Source: Cellvibrionales bacterium
GTDB taxonomy: Bacteria; Pseudomonadota; Gammaproteobacteria; Pseudomonadales; UBA7239
Length of the DNA stretch: 64,000 nt
Assembly: GCA_016713115.1 (NCBI GenBank)
Contig: JADJPU010000001.1
Span: forward strand, 1,736,001 to 1,800,000
Direction: 5' to 3'
Part shown: positions 45,146 to 54,135 of the stretch, piece after piece
How the letters are laid out: each line of letters starts with the position of its first letter
How positions within the stretch are numbered: the first letter of the stretch is position 1
Program-made: the position numbers and the translations under genes
Notes under the pieces: generated by a model
Databases searched by the model: none
Told to the model about the DNA's origin: nothing
The model's input: only the letters and a program-made list of their open reading frames with translations

Positions 45146-45203
45146 TTATCCGAGTTATTTTCTCGGATAAAAGATTGAGGAAAACACTCGGTTATTGCAT
45201 AAT
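45146..45203 (+). promoter_or_regulatory. isc operon promoter with IscR type 1-like palindrome
   Basis: A perfect 9-base inverted repeat, TTATCCGAG (45146-45154) and CTCGGATAA (45162-45170), spans 25 bases and follows the layout of the IscR type 1 site (about 17 of 25 consensus positions). A promoter follows: TTGAGG (45175-45180), 17 bases, CATAAT (45198-45203), with the start expected near 45210. A partial half-site CTCGGTTAT lies in the spacer. It fits IscR autorepression by its [2Fe-2S] form; binding is inferred. Confidence 0.75.
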
Positions 45204-45240
45204 GGCATCAAGGTTTGGTGCGTGAAATACGAGGGTCGTT

Positions 45241-45726
45241 ATGCGTCTCACAACAAAAGGTCGTTATGCGGTAACCGCTATGTTGGATCTCGCGCTGCGC
45301 GCGGACAAAGGTCCTGTCAGTTTGGCCGAAATTTCCAATCGTCAGGGCATCTCGCTGTCCTACTTAGAGCAGCTATTTGCGAAGTTGCGCGGCAATGAAT
45401 TAGTCAGTAGTGTTCGCGGCCCCGGCGGCGGCTACCGTCTCAGCCGTGATGCCGCCTTGATTTCCGTGGCGCAGATTATTGATGCGGTCAATGAATCGGT
45501 GGATGCCACCAGTTGTGGTGGTGAAGGCGATTGTCAGCAGGGCGAGAAGTGCTTAACGCATGATCTTTGGTGTTTGTTGAGTGAGAAAATTCACGATTTT
45601 CTCAGTGAAATTATTCTGGCGAGTCTCGTAAATACTCAGGGTGTGCAGGACGTATCGGCGCGCCAGCAACGCAAGCTAGATGATGTGCATCCAGTGACGG
45701 TTTTGAACGCGCGCACAACCGCGTAA
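45241..45726 (+). CDS. iscR: Iron-sulfur cluster regulator IscR
   Basis: Rrf2-family [2Fe-2S] transcription regulator of 161 residues. The winged helix begins MRLTTKGRYAVTAMLDLAL, with the conserved GPGGGYRLSRD wing. The cluster ligands Cys92, Cys98 and Cys104 keep E. coli spacing in SCGGEGDCQQGEKC. It heads the isc operon and probably represses it when clusters are plentiful. GAGGGT precedes the ATG. Confidence 0.98.
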   Translation: MRLTTKGRYAVTAMLDLALRADKGPVSLAEISNRQGISLSYLEQLFAKLRGNELVSSVRGPGGGYRLSRDAALISVAQIIDAVNESVDATSCGGEGDCQQGEKCLTHDLWCLLSEKIHDFLSEIILASLVNTQGVQDVSARQQRKLDDVHPVTVLNARTTA

Positions 45727-45751
45727 TCGTTATCAGTAAGAGAGTGTAACC

Positions 45752-46966
45752 ATGAAACTGCCGATTTATTTTGATTACTCTGCTACCACACCGGTCGATC
45801 CGCGTGCCGCCAAAAAAATGATGGATTGTTTGACGCTGGATGGAAATTTTGGCAATCCCGCTTCGCGCTCGCATTTGTTTGGTTGGAAAGCAGAAGAAGC
45901 AGTGGAAGAGGCGCGCAGCCAAGTAGCGGCTCTCATCGGTGCTGATCCGCGTGAAATTGTTTGGACCTCGGGCGCTACCGAGTCAGACAATTTGGCGATC
46001 AAAGGTGTTGCGCATTTCAACGAGAAAAAAGGCAAGCACATCATCACCTCCAAGATTGAACACAAAGCGGTGTTGGACGCTTGTCGTCAGTTGGAGCGCG
46101 AAGGTTTTGAAGTCACTTATTTGGATCCGAGTGCAGACGGTTTGATCAGCCCGCAGCAGGTAGAAGCTGCGTTGCGCCCAGACACCACGCTGGTGTCGAT
46201 CATGCATGTCAACAACGAAATCGGCACCATCAACGATATCGCTGCCATCGGTGCGGTGTGTCGCGCAAAAGGCGTGATCTACCATGTCGATGCGGCGCAG
46301 AGTGCAGGTAAAGTGCCTTTGAATATGGCAGAGTTGCCGGTAGATTTGTTGTCGCTATCCGCGCATAAAATTTATGGCCCGAAAGGTATTGGCGCGCTGT
46401 ATGTTGGCCGCAAACCGCGCGTGCGCATCGAAGCGCAAATGCACGGCGGCGGTCACGAGCGCGGCATGCGCTCAGGCACGCTGCCCACGCACCAAATTGT
46501 TGGTATGGGGGAAGCATTTCGTGTCGCCGGTGAGGATATGGCGGAAGAAAATACTCGGATTCTCGCCTTGCGCAATCGTCTGCTGGCTGGTGTCAGTGAT
46601 ATGGAACAAGTATTTGTAAATGGTTCGCTCGATCACCGTGTCGCGGGCAACTTGAATATCAGTTTTGCATTCGTAGAAGGTGAATCGTTGTTGATGGCGC
46701 TGAAAGATCTGGCGTTGTCTTCTGGTTCTGCGTGTACATCTGCAAGTTTGGAGCCGTCTTATGTGTTGCGTGCTTTGGGCTTGAACGATGAATTGGCGCA
46801 CAGTTCGCTGCGTTTCAGTATTGGTCGCTTTACAACGGAGGAAGATATTGATTTTGCAGTATCGCACTTGCGTAAAGCTGTCAGTAAGTTGCGCGAGTTG
46901 TCGCCGTTGTGGGATATGTATAAAGAAGGGATAGATTTGAATTCTGTGCAGTGGGCTGCACATTAA
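45752..46966 (+). CDS. iscS: Cysteine desulfurase IscS
   Basis: PLP-dependent cysteine desulfurase of 404 residues supplying sulfur for Fe-S clusters and tRNA thiolation. It starts MKLPIYFDYSATTPVDPRAA. The PLP lysine lies in SLSAHKIYGPKGIGALYVGR, and the catalytic Cys328 is in SSGSACTSASLEPSYVLRALG. The gene is 25 bases after iscR and 20 before iscU. Confidence 0.99.
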   Translation: MKLPIYFDYSATTPVDPRAAKKMMDCLTLDGNFGNPASRSHLFGWKAEEAVEEARSQVAALIGADPREIVWTSGATESDNLAIKGVAHFNEKKGKHIITSKIEHKAVLDACRQLEREGFEVTYLDPSADGLISPQQVEAALRPDTTLVSIMHVNNEIGTINDIAAIGAVCRAKGVIYHVDAAQSAGKVPLNMAELPVDLLSLSAHKIYGPKGIGALYVGRKPRVRIEAQMHGGGHERGMRSGTLPTHQIVGMGEAFRVAGEDMAEENTRILALRNRLLAGVSDMEQVFVNGSLDHRVAGNLNISFAFVEGESLLMALKDLALSSGSACTSASLEPSYVLRALGLNDELAHSSLRFSIGRFTTEEDIDFAVSHLRKAVSKLRELSPLWDMYKEGIDLNSVQWAAH

Positions 46967-46986
46967 TTGCAGTCGGGAGTTGAGTC

Positions 46987-47370
46987 ATGTCATACAGTGA
47001 AAAAGTCATCGATCATTATGAAAATCCGCGCAATGTCGGCGTGCTGGATACGAAAGCCGCCAATGTCGGCACTGGCATGGTGGGCGCGCCCGCTTGCGGC
47101 GATGTGATGCGTTTGCAAATTCAAGTGAATGAACAGGGCATTATTGAAGATGCCAAGTTCAAAACTTACGGCTGTGGCTCCGCGATTGCCTCCAGCTCGC
47201 TGTTGACCGAGTGGGTAAAAGGCAAAACGCTAGACGAAGCCGCGCAGATCAAAAATGTGCAAATCGCTGAAGAATTGGCACTGCCGCCGGTAAAAATTCA
47301 TTGCTCGGTGTTGGCGGAAGATGCCATCAAAGCCGCCATTCACGATCTACAGCAAAAACGCGCGCAGTAA
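46987..47370 (+). CDS. iscU: Fe-S cluster scaffold IscU
   Basis: Scaffold protein of 127 residues on which [2Fe-2S] clusters are assembled. Cluster ligands are Cys37 (GAPACGDVM), a Cys in KTYGCGSAIASSS, and the HCS cysteine. The HscA-recognition motif LPPVK lies just before it (ELALPPVKIHCS). Confidence 0.99.
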   Translation: MSYSEKVIDHYENPRNVGVLDTKAANVGTGMVGAPACGDVMRLQIQVNEQGIIEDAKFKTYGCGSAIASSSLLTEWVKGKTLDEAAQIKNVQIAEELALPPVKIHCSVLAEDAIKAAIHDLQQKRAQ

Positions 47371-47398
47371 TATTGCCTAGCAAGCTGGAGGTGAGTGA

Positions 47399-47722
47399 AT
47401 GGCCATAACCATGACAGAAGCGGCGCGCAATCATGTGCATAATTTCCTGACAAATCGCGGTCACGGTTTGGGTGTGCGTCTCGGCGTGAAAACAGCAGGC
47501 TGTTCAGGGCTTTCTTATGTGCTGGAGTTTGTCGATGAGCTGCAAGAAGGCGATGAAGTGTTCGACAACAATGGTGTGAAAATTGTTGTCGATGGCAAGA
47601 GTTTGGTTTATCTCAATGGCACTGAACTCGATTACACCAAGGAAGGGTTGAATGAAGGCTTTCAGTTCAATAACCCCAATGTCAGCGCCGAGTGTGGTTG
47701 CGGCGAAAGTTTTCACGTCTGA
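47399..47722 (+). CDS. iscA: Iron-sulfur carrier IscA
   Basis: A-type carrier of 107 residues with Cys35 (TAGCSGLSY) and the C-terminal pair Cys99 and Cys101 (ECGCGESF). It transfers clusters or iron to targets and is especially needed for [4Fe-4S] proteins under oxygen. GGAGGTGA precedes the ATG, and hscB starts 6 bases after the stop. Confidence 0.97.
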   Translation: MAITMTEAARNHVHNFLTNRGHGLGVRLGVKTAGCSGLSYVLEFVDELQEGDEVFDNNGVKIVVDGKSLVYLNGTELDYTKEGLNEGFQFNNPNVSAECGCGESFHV

Positions 47723-47728
47723 GTTGTT

Positions 47729-48295
47729 ATGGCGACATCGGCTGAGCATGTTATCGCCTGCACCTTAAAGCCGGCGTTTGGCGAACAGCAAGATTATTTT
47801 TCTATCTTTGGGTTGGTGCCGAGTTGCGTCGTCGATCTCGATGATTTGCGTGTGCGCTATCGACAACTGCAACAAGCTGTTCATCCCGATCGCTTTGCAC
47901 ACGAATGCGACCGCTCGCAGCGTTTGGCCCAGCAGCAGGCGGCGCAGGTCAATGCTGCGTACAACACGCTGAAATCGCCTTTGTTGCGTGCGCAGTATTT
48001 GATGGCCTGTGCGGGGCAAGAGCGTGCGGCAGAAAGAACGGTGCAAGATGCTGGTTTTTTAATGACACAAATCGAGCTGCGTGAACGCTTGGATGAGGCT
48101 GCTAACGATCTGAACACTTTAGATCAGTTGATGGCAGATGTGCGGCAAAAGATTGCGCAGCATCAGCAGTCATTTGCAGAGGCATGGCAAAAGCAAGAGT
48201 GGCTTGCGGCACAAAATGCAATTGATAAGTTGCAGTTTGCTACCAAGTTGTCTCTAGAAATTGAAGATCGGCAAGAACATTTGTTGGATATTTGA
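47729..48295 (+). CDS. hscB: Co-chaperone HscB
   Basis: J-domain protein of 188 residues. The J domain (about 20-95) includes the HPD motif in AVHPDRFAHE, and the C-terminal helical domain binds IscU. It recruits IscU to HscA and stimulates its ATPase. The extra N-terminal residues before DYFSIFGL are slightly longer than in E. coli HscB. Confidence 0.96.
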   Translation: MATSAEHVIACTLKPAFGEQQDYFSIFGLVPSCVVDLDDLRVRYRQLQQAVHPDRFAHECDRSQRLAQQQAAQVNAAYNTLKSPLLRAQYLMACAGQERAAERTVQDAGFLMTQIELRERLDEAANDLNTLDQLMADVRQKIAQHQQSFAEAWQKQEWLAAQNAIDKLQFATKLSLEIEDRQEHLLDI

Positions 48296-48330
48296 GCGTT
48301 ATCGCTTGATAAAAAATTACGGCTAATAGC

Positions 48331-50205
48331 ATGGCACTTTTACAGATATCAGAACCCGGCATGAGTCCTGCGCCGCACATGCGCAAACGCGCCGTAGGCA
48401 TTGATTTAGGCACAACGCATTCACTGGTGGCGACGGTGCGCAGCGGCTCGCCAGTGATCTTGCCCGATGGCAATGGTGACAACATCACGCCATCCGCGGT
48501 GCATTATTTTGCGGACGGCAGTGTGGAAGTTGGCAAAGCTGCGCGTGTACAGGCGGCTAAAGATCCGCTTAACACGCTGTTGTCGGTTAAGCGTTTGATG
48601 GGGCGCGGTTTGCAGGATGTGAGCAGTCTCGGCGGCGGATTTTCATATCGTTTTGCTGATCAAGACGGCATGGTGCAAATTGAAACCGTGGCGGGTTTAG
48701 TGAGCCCTGTGCAGGCATCGGCAGAAATTTTGAAGCATTTGGCGGCGCGTGCTAGCACAGCATTGGACGGTGCATTGGATTGTGTGGTGATTACTGTCCC
48801 CGCGTATTTTGATGATGCACAGCGCCAAGCGACAAAAGATGCCGCGACGCTCGCAGGCTTGCAGGTGTTGCGATTGCTCAACGAGCAGACAGCCGCAGCG
48901 GTTGCTTACGGTTTGGATCGCGGCGAAGAAGGTGTGATCGCTGTTTACGATCTCGGTGGCGGCACTTTGGATATTTCCATTCTGCGTTTATCGCGCGGCG
49001 TGTTTGAAGTGTTGGCCACAGTGGGCGACACCGCCTTGGGTGGCGACGATTTTGATCAGGCGCTGGCAGAGTGGGTGCTGCAACAAGCAAACATCAGCGC
49101 GTTGGATTTTTCAGGTCGCCGTGAGCTGTTAGATATCTGTCGTGCCGCGAAAGAAGCGTTATCCAATGCAACATCTGTCGCTATTGCATTTAACGGTTGG
49201 TCTGGAAATATTGCGCGTAAACAATACGACGCGTTGATCGAAGCCTTTGTTGAGCGCAGTGTGCGTTGCTGCCGCAAAGCACTGCGCGATGCCAAAATTT
49301 CAGCGGAAGAAGTTGCGCATGTGGTGATGGTGGGTGGCTCTACGCGTTGTCCGTTTGTAAGAAAAAAAATCGGCGACTTTTTCCAGCAATTGCCGCTGAC
49401 TGATATTGATCCTGATTGTGTGGTTGCTTTGGGCGCAGCAATACAAGCTGATCAGTTGGTGGGTAATCGCCCAGACAGTGAATTGTTATTGTTGGATGTG
49501 ATTCCGTTGTCTTTGGGCATTGAAACCATGGGGGGTTTAGTGGAAAAAATTATTCCACGCAACACCACAATTCCGGTTGCCAAGGCGCAGGAGTTCACCA
49601 CATTCAAAGATGGCCAAACGGCAATGAGCATTCATGTGGTGCAAGGTGAGCGCGAAATGGTGGCGGATTGTCGTTCGCTGGCGCGTTTTGAATTGCGCAA
49701 TATTCCACCGATGGTGGCGGGTGCCGCGCATATTCGTGTGACTTTTCAAGTCGATGCTGACGGTTTACTCAGTGTCAGTGCGCGTGAAAACAGCAGCGGT
49801 GTGCAAGCCCATGTCACCGTTAAACCTTCATACGGTTTGAGCGATAGCGAAGTGGTACGCATTCTGCAGGATTCTTTTACCTACGCAAAAGAAGATGTGC
49901 AGGCGCGTAAATTGAGTGAGCAGCGCGTGGAAGCCAAGCGCATGCAAGAAAACTTACTGTCTGCTTTGCAAGCCGATTCTGCTTTGCTCACAGAAGAAGA
50001 ACGCAGCAGTCTATTGCGTTTGTTAGATGAGTTGGCGCAGCAAGAAAATAACCATGACGGTCGTTCCATTGCAGAAGTGGTTGAGCGTGCTGGGCGCGAG
50101 AGCGAGTTTTTTGCTGCGCGTCGTATGAACGCCGCTGTGCAGAAGGCGCTGGCAGGAAAATCTATTCAAGAATTGTCTGCTGCCGATGACAGCAACGGAG
50201 TTTGA
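48331..50205 (+). CDS. hscA: Hsp70-type chaperone HscA
   Basis: Specialised Hsp70 of 624 residues that releases clusters from IscU. The nucleotide domain begins AVGIDLGTTHSLVATV and contains AVYDLGGGTLDISIL and VVMVGGSTRCPFVR. The substrate domain and helical lid follow. Length and opening match HscA rather than DnaK. A 35-base gap separates it from hscB. Confidence 0.97.
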   Translation: MALLQISEPGMSPAPHMRKRAVGIDLGTTHSLVATVRSGSPVILPDGNGDNITPSAVHYFADGSVEVGKAARVQAAKDPLNTLLSVKRLMGRGLQDVSSLGGGFSYRFADQDGMVQIETVAGLVSPVQASAEILKHLAARASTALDGALDCVVITVPAYFDDAQRQATKDAATLAGLQVLRLLNEQTAAAVAYGLDRGEEGVIAVYDLGGGTLDISILRLSRGVFEVLATVGDTALGGDDFDQALAEWVLQQANISALDFSGRRELLDICRAAKEALSNATSVAIAFNGWSGNIARKQYDALIEAFVERSVRCCRKALRDAKISAEEVAHVVMVGGSTRCPFVRKKIGDFFQQLPLTDIDPDCVVALGAAIQADQLVGNRPDSELLLLDVIPLSLGIETMGGLVEKIIPRNTTIPVAKAQEFTTFKDGQTAMSIHVVQGEREMVADCRSLARFELRNIPPMVAGAAHIRVTFQVDADGLLSVSARENSSGVQAHVTVKPSYGLSDSEVVRILQDSFTYAKEDVQARKLSEQRVEAKRMQENLLSALQADSALLTEEERSSLLRLLDELAQQENNHDGRSIAEVVERAGRESEFFAARRMNAAVQKALAGKSIQELSAADDSNGV

Positions 50206-50206
50206 A

Positions 50207-50545
50207 ATGCCCAAGATTGTTTTTTTGCCGCACGAAACACTGTGTCCTGACGGCGCGGTGGTTGAAGCAGTAAAAGGAGATAGCATTTGTGTGACAGCGC
50301 TGAAACACGGCATCAAAATTGAGCATGCCTGTGAGATGTCCTGCGCTTGCACCACTTGTCATGTCATCGTGCGCCAAGGCGGTGATTCGTTGGAGCTGGC
50401 CGATGAGTTGGAAGATGATATGTTGGACAAAGCGTGGGGTTTGGAGCCGGATTCGCGTTTGAGTTGTCAGGCACTGGTCGCAGACGAAGATTTGGTGGTC
50501 GAAATACCGAAATACACCATCAACTTGGCATCCGAGCGCCACTGA
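50207..50545 (+). CDS. fdx: [2Fe-2S] ferredoxin of the isc operon
   Basis: Ferredoxin of 112 residues with cluster ligands Cys42, Cys48, Cys51 (CEMSCACTTC) and Cys87 (LSCQAL), identical in position to E. coli Fdx. It provides electrons for cluster assembly. The ATG at 50207 starts one base after the hscA stop. Confidence 0.98.
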   Translation: MPKIVFLPHETLCPDGAVVEAVKGDSICVTALKHGIKIEHACEMSCACTTCHVIVRQGGDSLELADELEDDMLDKAWGLEPDSRLSCQALVADEDLVVEIPKYTINLASERH

Positions 50546-50558
50546 GGAGGAGCTTGAT

Positions 50559-50753
50559 ATGAAATGGACAGATGTACATGTCATTGCGATTGAATTGGCA
50601 GAGAGCAAGCCAGAGATGGATCCGCGCTACATCAACTTTGTGGATTTGCGCGATTTGGTGATGGCACTGCCAGATTTTGACGATACCCCAGATCGCTGTG
50701 GCGAAAAGATCCTAGAGGCTATCCAAGCGGCTTGGCTGAGCGAGCTGGACTAA
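50559..50753 (+). CDS. iscX: IscX (YfhJ) Fe-S assembly regulator
   Basis: Acidic protein of 64 residues matching IscX: MKWTDVHVIAIELAE, DPRYINFVDLRDLVMALPDFDD and CGEKILEAIQAAWLSE. It binds iron and IscS and tunes desulfurase activity. It ends the isc operon; GGAGG precedes the ATG. Confidence 0.97.
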   Translation: MKWTDVHVIAIELAESKPEMDPRYINFVDLRDLVMALPDFDDTPDRCGEKILEAIQAAWLSELD

Positions 50754-50773
50754 GCTCTCTGAGATGCATGGCA

Positions 50774-50802
50774 GTGGCAAGCGGCGCGGCTTGCCCTATA
50801 AT
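50774..50802 (+). promoter_or_regulatory. ndk promoter with dyad in the spacer
   Basis: A perfect -10 TATAAT (50797-50802) with GC-rich discriminator is preceded at 17 bases by GTGGCA (50774-50779). Between them lies a 7-base inverted repeat, GGCAAGC (50776-50782) and GCTTGCC (50789-50795), filling the spacer. It could be an operator or a hairpin at the end of the isc transcript; it lacks a U-tract. Confidence 0.6.
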
Positions 50803-50861
50803 GCCGCCCCTGATTTTGGCATTCCGCCCATTTTTAACCCAGTTTTTTGGAGAACGCAGTA

Positions 50862-51287
50862 ATGGCTGTAGAAAGCACTTTGTCCATCATCAAACCAGAC
50901 GCTGTTGCCAAGAATGCTATCGGTGCCATTTACAGCCGCTTTGAGCAGGCCGGTCTCCACATTGCTGCGTCACGCATGAAACATTTGAGTCAAGCTGAAG
51001 CCGAAGGTTTTTATGCAGAACACCGCGAGCGTGGCTTTTTCAAAGACCTCGTGGCCTTCATGACTTCCGGTCCCGTGATGGTGCAAGTGTTGGTGGGCGA
51101 GAACGCTGTGGCCAAGAACCGCGAGCTGATGGGTGCTACCGATCCTAAGCAAGCTGCAGCAGGCACGATTCGTGCAGATTTCGCCAGCAGCATCGACGCC
51201 AATGCAGTACACGGCTCTGACTCTGCCGCCTCTGCTGCGCGTGAAATTGCCTACTTTTTCCCTGCGACGGATATTTATCCTCGCTAA
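50862..51287 (+). CDS. ndk: Nucleoside diphosphate kinase
   Basis: Kinase of 141 residues that exchanges the gamma phosphate between nucleoside tri- and diphosphates. The phospho-histidine is His117 in NAVHGSDS, and the start AVESTLSIIKPDAV is typical. GGAGAACG precedes the ATG at 50862. It lies between the isc operon and rlmN. Confidence 0.98.
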   Translation: MAVESTLSIIKPDAVAKNAIGAIYSRFEQAGLHIAASRMKHLSQAEAEGFYAEHRERGFFKDLVAFMTSGPVMVQVLVGENAVAKNRELMGATDPKQAAAGTIRADFASSIDANAVHGSDSAASAAREIAYFFPATDIYPR

Positions 51288-51317
51288 AGCCCTACATGTC
51301 GGGCGCCCGGAGGCGCG

Positions 51318-52463
51318 ATGAGCGAGATGACTGACAAAGTGAATCTGCTCGGCCTCAGTCCGGCAAAAATGGAGGCTTTTTTTGCCGAACTCGGCGAAAA
51401 ACCCTTCCGCGCACGACAAGTGCTGCAGTGGATACACCAGTACGGTGTCGATGACTTCAGCCAGATGTCCAACCTCTCCAAAGCTCTACGTGCCAAACTG
51501 GACGCAGTGGCCGAGGTGCGTCCGCCCGAGCTGGTGCAGCAGATGGAGTCGGTGGACGGCACGCGCAAATGGTTGATCCGCGTTTCTGGCGGCAGCTGCA
51601 TCGAAACCGTGTTTATCCCAGAAAAAAAACGCGGCACGCTATGTGTGTCCTCACAGGTAGGCTGCTCGTTGGATTGCAGTTTTTGCGCTACCGGAAAACA
51701 GGGGTTTCAGCGCGATTTAACGGCGGCAGAAATCGTCGGTCAGCTGTGGTTGGCGGCGCGCTCGTTTAACAGTTTGAATCCGCAAGCCGAGCGCGTGATC
51801 TCCAATGTGGTGATGATGGGCATGGGCGAGCCGCTGCTCAATTTTGAGAATGTGGTGGATGCCGTCAATTTAATGATGGACGACCATGCCTACGGTTTGT
51901 CCAAGCGACGCGTGATGCTTAGCACCTCCGGTGTAGTGCCGATGCTGGATGAGCTGGGCAAGCGCACCAATGTTTCGCTGGCGGTCTCACTGCATGCGCC
52001 GAATGATGCGTTGCGCGATGAGCTGGTGCCGATCAATCGCAAATACCCCATCGCGATGTTGTTGGCATCGATTAAACGCTATTTAGATGGCTTATCCGAC
52101 AAACGCAGCGCAACGATTGAGTACACCTTGATCGACGGCGTGAACGACAGGCCTGAGCACGCGCGTCAATTAGCGGAACTGCTGCGCGATGTGCCGTCTA
52201 AGATCAACCTGATTCCGTTCAATCCGTTTTCGCTGTCGGATTATCGACGCGTGAGCAACAACAGTTTGTACCGATTCCGTGACATTTTGATAGAAGCAGG
52301 GTATACAACCACCATTCGCACCACGCGTGGTGATGATATTGATGCGGCTTGTGGGCAGCTGGCGGGGCAGGTCAATGACCGGACGCGCCGCAGTGAGCGC
52401 TACGAACGCGGGCTATCATCAACAAGCGATGATGTTGTGCGTATTGTTCAAGGAGAAAAATGA
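51318..52463 (+). CDS. rlmN: 23S rRNA/tRNA adenine C2-methyltransferase RlmN
   Basis: Radical SAM methyltransferase of 381 residues that methylates A2503 of 23S rRNA and A37 of some tRNAs. The [4Fe-4S] motif C-x3-C-x2-C is Cys116, Cys120 and Cys123 (GCSLDCSFCATG). The C-terminal catalytic Cys345 lies in DAACGQLAGQV, and MGMGEPLLNFENV is the SAM-binding signature. The stop overlaps the pilF start. Confidence 0.97.
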   Translation: MSEMTDKVNLLGLSPAKMEAFFAELGEKPFRARQVLQWIHQYGVDDFSQMSNLSKALRAKLDAVAEVRPPELVQQMESVDGTRKWLIRVSGGSCIETVFIPEKKRGTLCVSSQVGCSLDCSFCATGKQGFQRDLTAAEIVGQLWLAARSFNSLNPQAERVISNVVMMGMGEPLLNFENVVDAVNLMMDDHAYGLSKRRVMLSTSGVVPMLDELGKRTNVSLAVSLHAPNDALRDELVPINRKYPIAMLLASIKRYLDGLSDKRSATIEYTLIDGVNDRPEHARQLAELLRDVPSKINLIPFNPFSLSDYRRVSNNSLYRFRDILIEAGYTTTIRTTRGDDIDAACGQLAGQVNDRTRRSERYERGLSSTSDDVVRIVQGEK

Positions 52464-53269
52464 TGGTTTTACTGAAACGCTTAGTCGCTGGCGCACTGGT
52501 CTGTGGTTGTGTGTTGGTCGCCGGTTGTGTAACCGAAGTCACGGATGATATGACAGGTAAGCCCAAGCCCAAACCTAACACAGAAAGCAAGGTGGATATG
52601 AACGCCGCATTGCAGGACTACATTACATTGGCCAATGGCTATATGCGTGATGGCAAGCGCGAGTTGGCATTGCGCGCCATTAAAAAAGGCTTGGAAATTG
52701 ATGACGATTCTGCCGAGTTGCGCAATGTGTTGGCGTACTACTATTTATCCGATGGCGAAAAAGCGTTGGCGGAAAAAGAATACAAAGAAGCCTTGAGTGC
52801 TGATTCTGATTACACGCCGACTTATGTGAACTACGGTGTGTTTTTGTATCGAGACAATCGCATTGATGAAGCCTGCTCGTATTTTGCTAAAGCGACAGAA
52901 GATGTGATGTATGGCAAGCGCGATGCCGCGTTTTTAAATTACGGTACTTGCTTGAAGAAGCAGGGAAAAATGAAAGAAGCAGAGGAAGCATTTCGTCGTA
53001 GTTACATCAACAATGCGCGTAATCCGCAGGTGATTTTAGAGATGGCAGAGTTGAAGCTTGAAACTGGAGAGTTGGATCAAAGCAATCAACTGTACGAAAA
53101 GTTTTTAATGTCATCTAAACAAACGGCGCAATCTCTGTGGTTGGGTATTCGTTTGGCACAGAAGAGAGGACAGCCAGATCAAGTGTCCAGCTATGCGCTG
53201 TTGCTAAAAAATCATTTTGCGACATCGCCGCAGTACAGCGAATATCAGGCTTGGGCTAAGAAGAAATGA
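52463..53269 (+). CDS. pilF: Type IV pilus assembly lipoprotein PilF/PilW (TPR)
   Basis: Lipoprotein of 268 residues. The signal peptide ends in lipobox LVAGC (Cys22), followed by six TPR-like units (for example ALRAIKKGLEIDDDSAELRNVLAYYYLSDG). In Pseudomonas PilF pilots the secretin PilQ to the outer membrane. Two consecutive ATGs (52460, 52463) are available; the second has the better AGGAG spacing. Its place between rlmN and rodZ is conserved. No other pilus genes are in the window. Confidence 0.93.
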   Translation: MVLLKRLVAGALVCGCVLVAGCVTEVTDDMTGKPKPKPNTESKVDMNAALQDYITLANGYMRDGKRELALRAIKKGLEIDDDSAELRNVLAYYYLSDGEKALAEKEYKEALSADSDYTPTYVNYGVFLYRDNRIDEACSYFAKATEDVMYGKRDAAFLNYGTCLKKQGKMKEAEEAFRRSYINNARNPQVILEMAELKLETGELDQSNQLYEKFLMSSKQTAQSLWLGIRLAQKRGQPDQVSSYALLLKNHFATSPQYSEYQAWAKKK

Positions 53270-54117
53270 GTCTTGCTGATGATTCTCCGCTGACCTTCTC
53301 TAGTGCAACAGAGATAGGATTTGCGTTACAGCAGCATCGTGAGAAAAAGCAAATTTCTCTTGATGTTGCGGCTGGTGAGTTGCGTTTATCGCCACGGCAG
53401 GTGGCTAACTTGGAGGCGGGTCAATTTACAGATTTCCGCAGTGCGGTATTTGTAAAAGGCTATTTGCGTACCTGCGCCAAGATGTATGGCTTAGATGGTG
53501 ATGCATTGGTTCGCGCTTATGAGCGTGTGGCGCCACAAATAGAAGCAGCGCCAAACTCGTCGGTGACGAAGGCTCGTCGCGTAGTAATTTCTGCGCCGAG
53601 TCAGACTAAAAAGTATTGGGTGGTTGCTGCTGCGTTGTTATTAATAGCTGTTGCGGGGGCTGCGTATTGGCAATGGGTGTTACGCGAAAATGTCATGGTT
53701 GCGACCCCTGCTAGTGAAACAGTGTCAGGGCAAGTGGATTTGCCTGATATCGGCGTTGTTGGTTCAGTGGTGGGTGGCGTAGAGCCGCCGGCAATACCCG
53801 TAACTGCTGTTGCGCCCGCAGCATTGCCTGTCCCTGCTGTTGAAGTGTCGCAAGACGCCGTGTTGCATATGGAGTTTTCCGATGACTGTTGGGTGCAAAT
53901 TAAAGATGAGAGTGGAAAGATATTGCACGAAAAAAATCAACGCAAAGGTGATGTGCTTGATATGACGGTGTCACCGCCGTTGCGTGTTTGGTTGGGAAGA
54001 GCGGGCGCGGCCAATGTTAGTTACAACGGTGTTTTAGTTGCCGTGCCGGTCAAAGTTGGTTATCAATCGGCGCAATTTGTGTTGGGTGATGACACGCAAT
54101 CCGATCGGGTCGAGTAG
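53266..54117 (+). CDS. rodZ: Cytoskeletal membrane protein RodZ
   Basis: Protein of 283 residues with an N-terminal HTH domain of the Xre/HTH_25 type (about 14-85: GFALQQHREKKQISLDVAAGELRL, VKGYLRTCAKMYG). A membrane helix (about 117-136), a Pro/Ala/Val-rich periplasmic linker, and a C-terminal DUF4115 beta domain (about 200-275) follow. RodZ links MreB filaments to the elongasome and sets rod shape. It overlaps pilF by four bases. Confidence 0.95.
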   Translation: MSLADDSPLTFSSATEIGFALQQHREKKQISLDVAAGELRLSPRQVANLEAGQFTDFRSAVFVKGYLRTCAKMYGLDGDALVRAYERVAPQIEAAPNSSVTKARRVVISAPSQTKKYWVVAAALLLIAVAGAAYWQWVLRENVMVATPASETVSGQVDLPDIGVVGSVVGGVEPPAIPVTAVAPAALPVPAVEVSQDAVLHMEFSDDCWVQIKDESGKILHEKNQRKGDVLDMTVSPPLRVWLGRAGAANVSYNGVLVAVPVKVGYQSAQFVLGDDTQSDRVE

Positions 54118-54135
54118 TGAGAGGTACGACCATAT

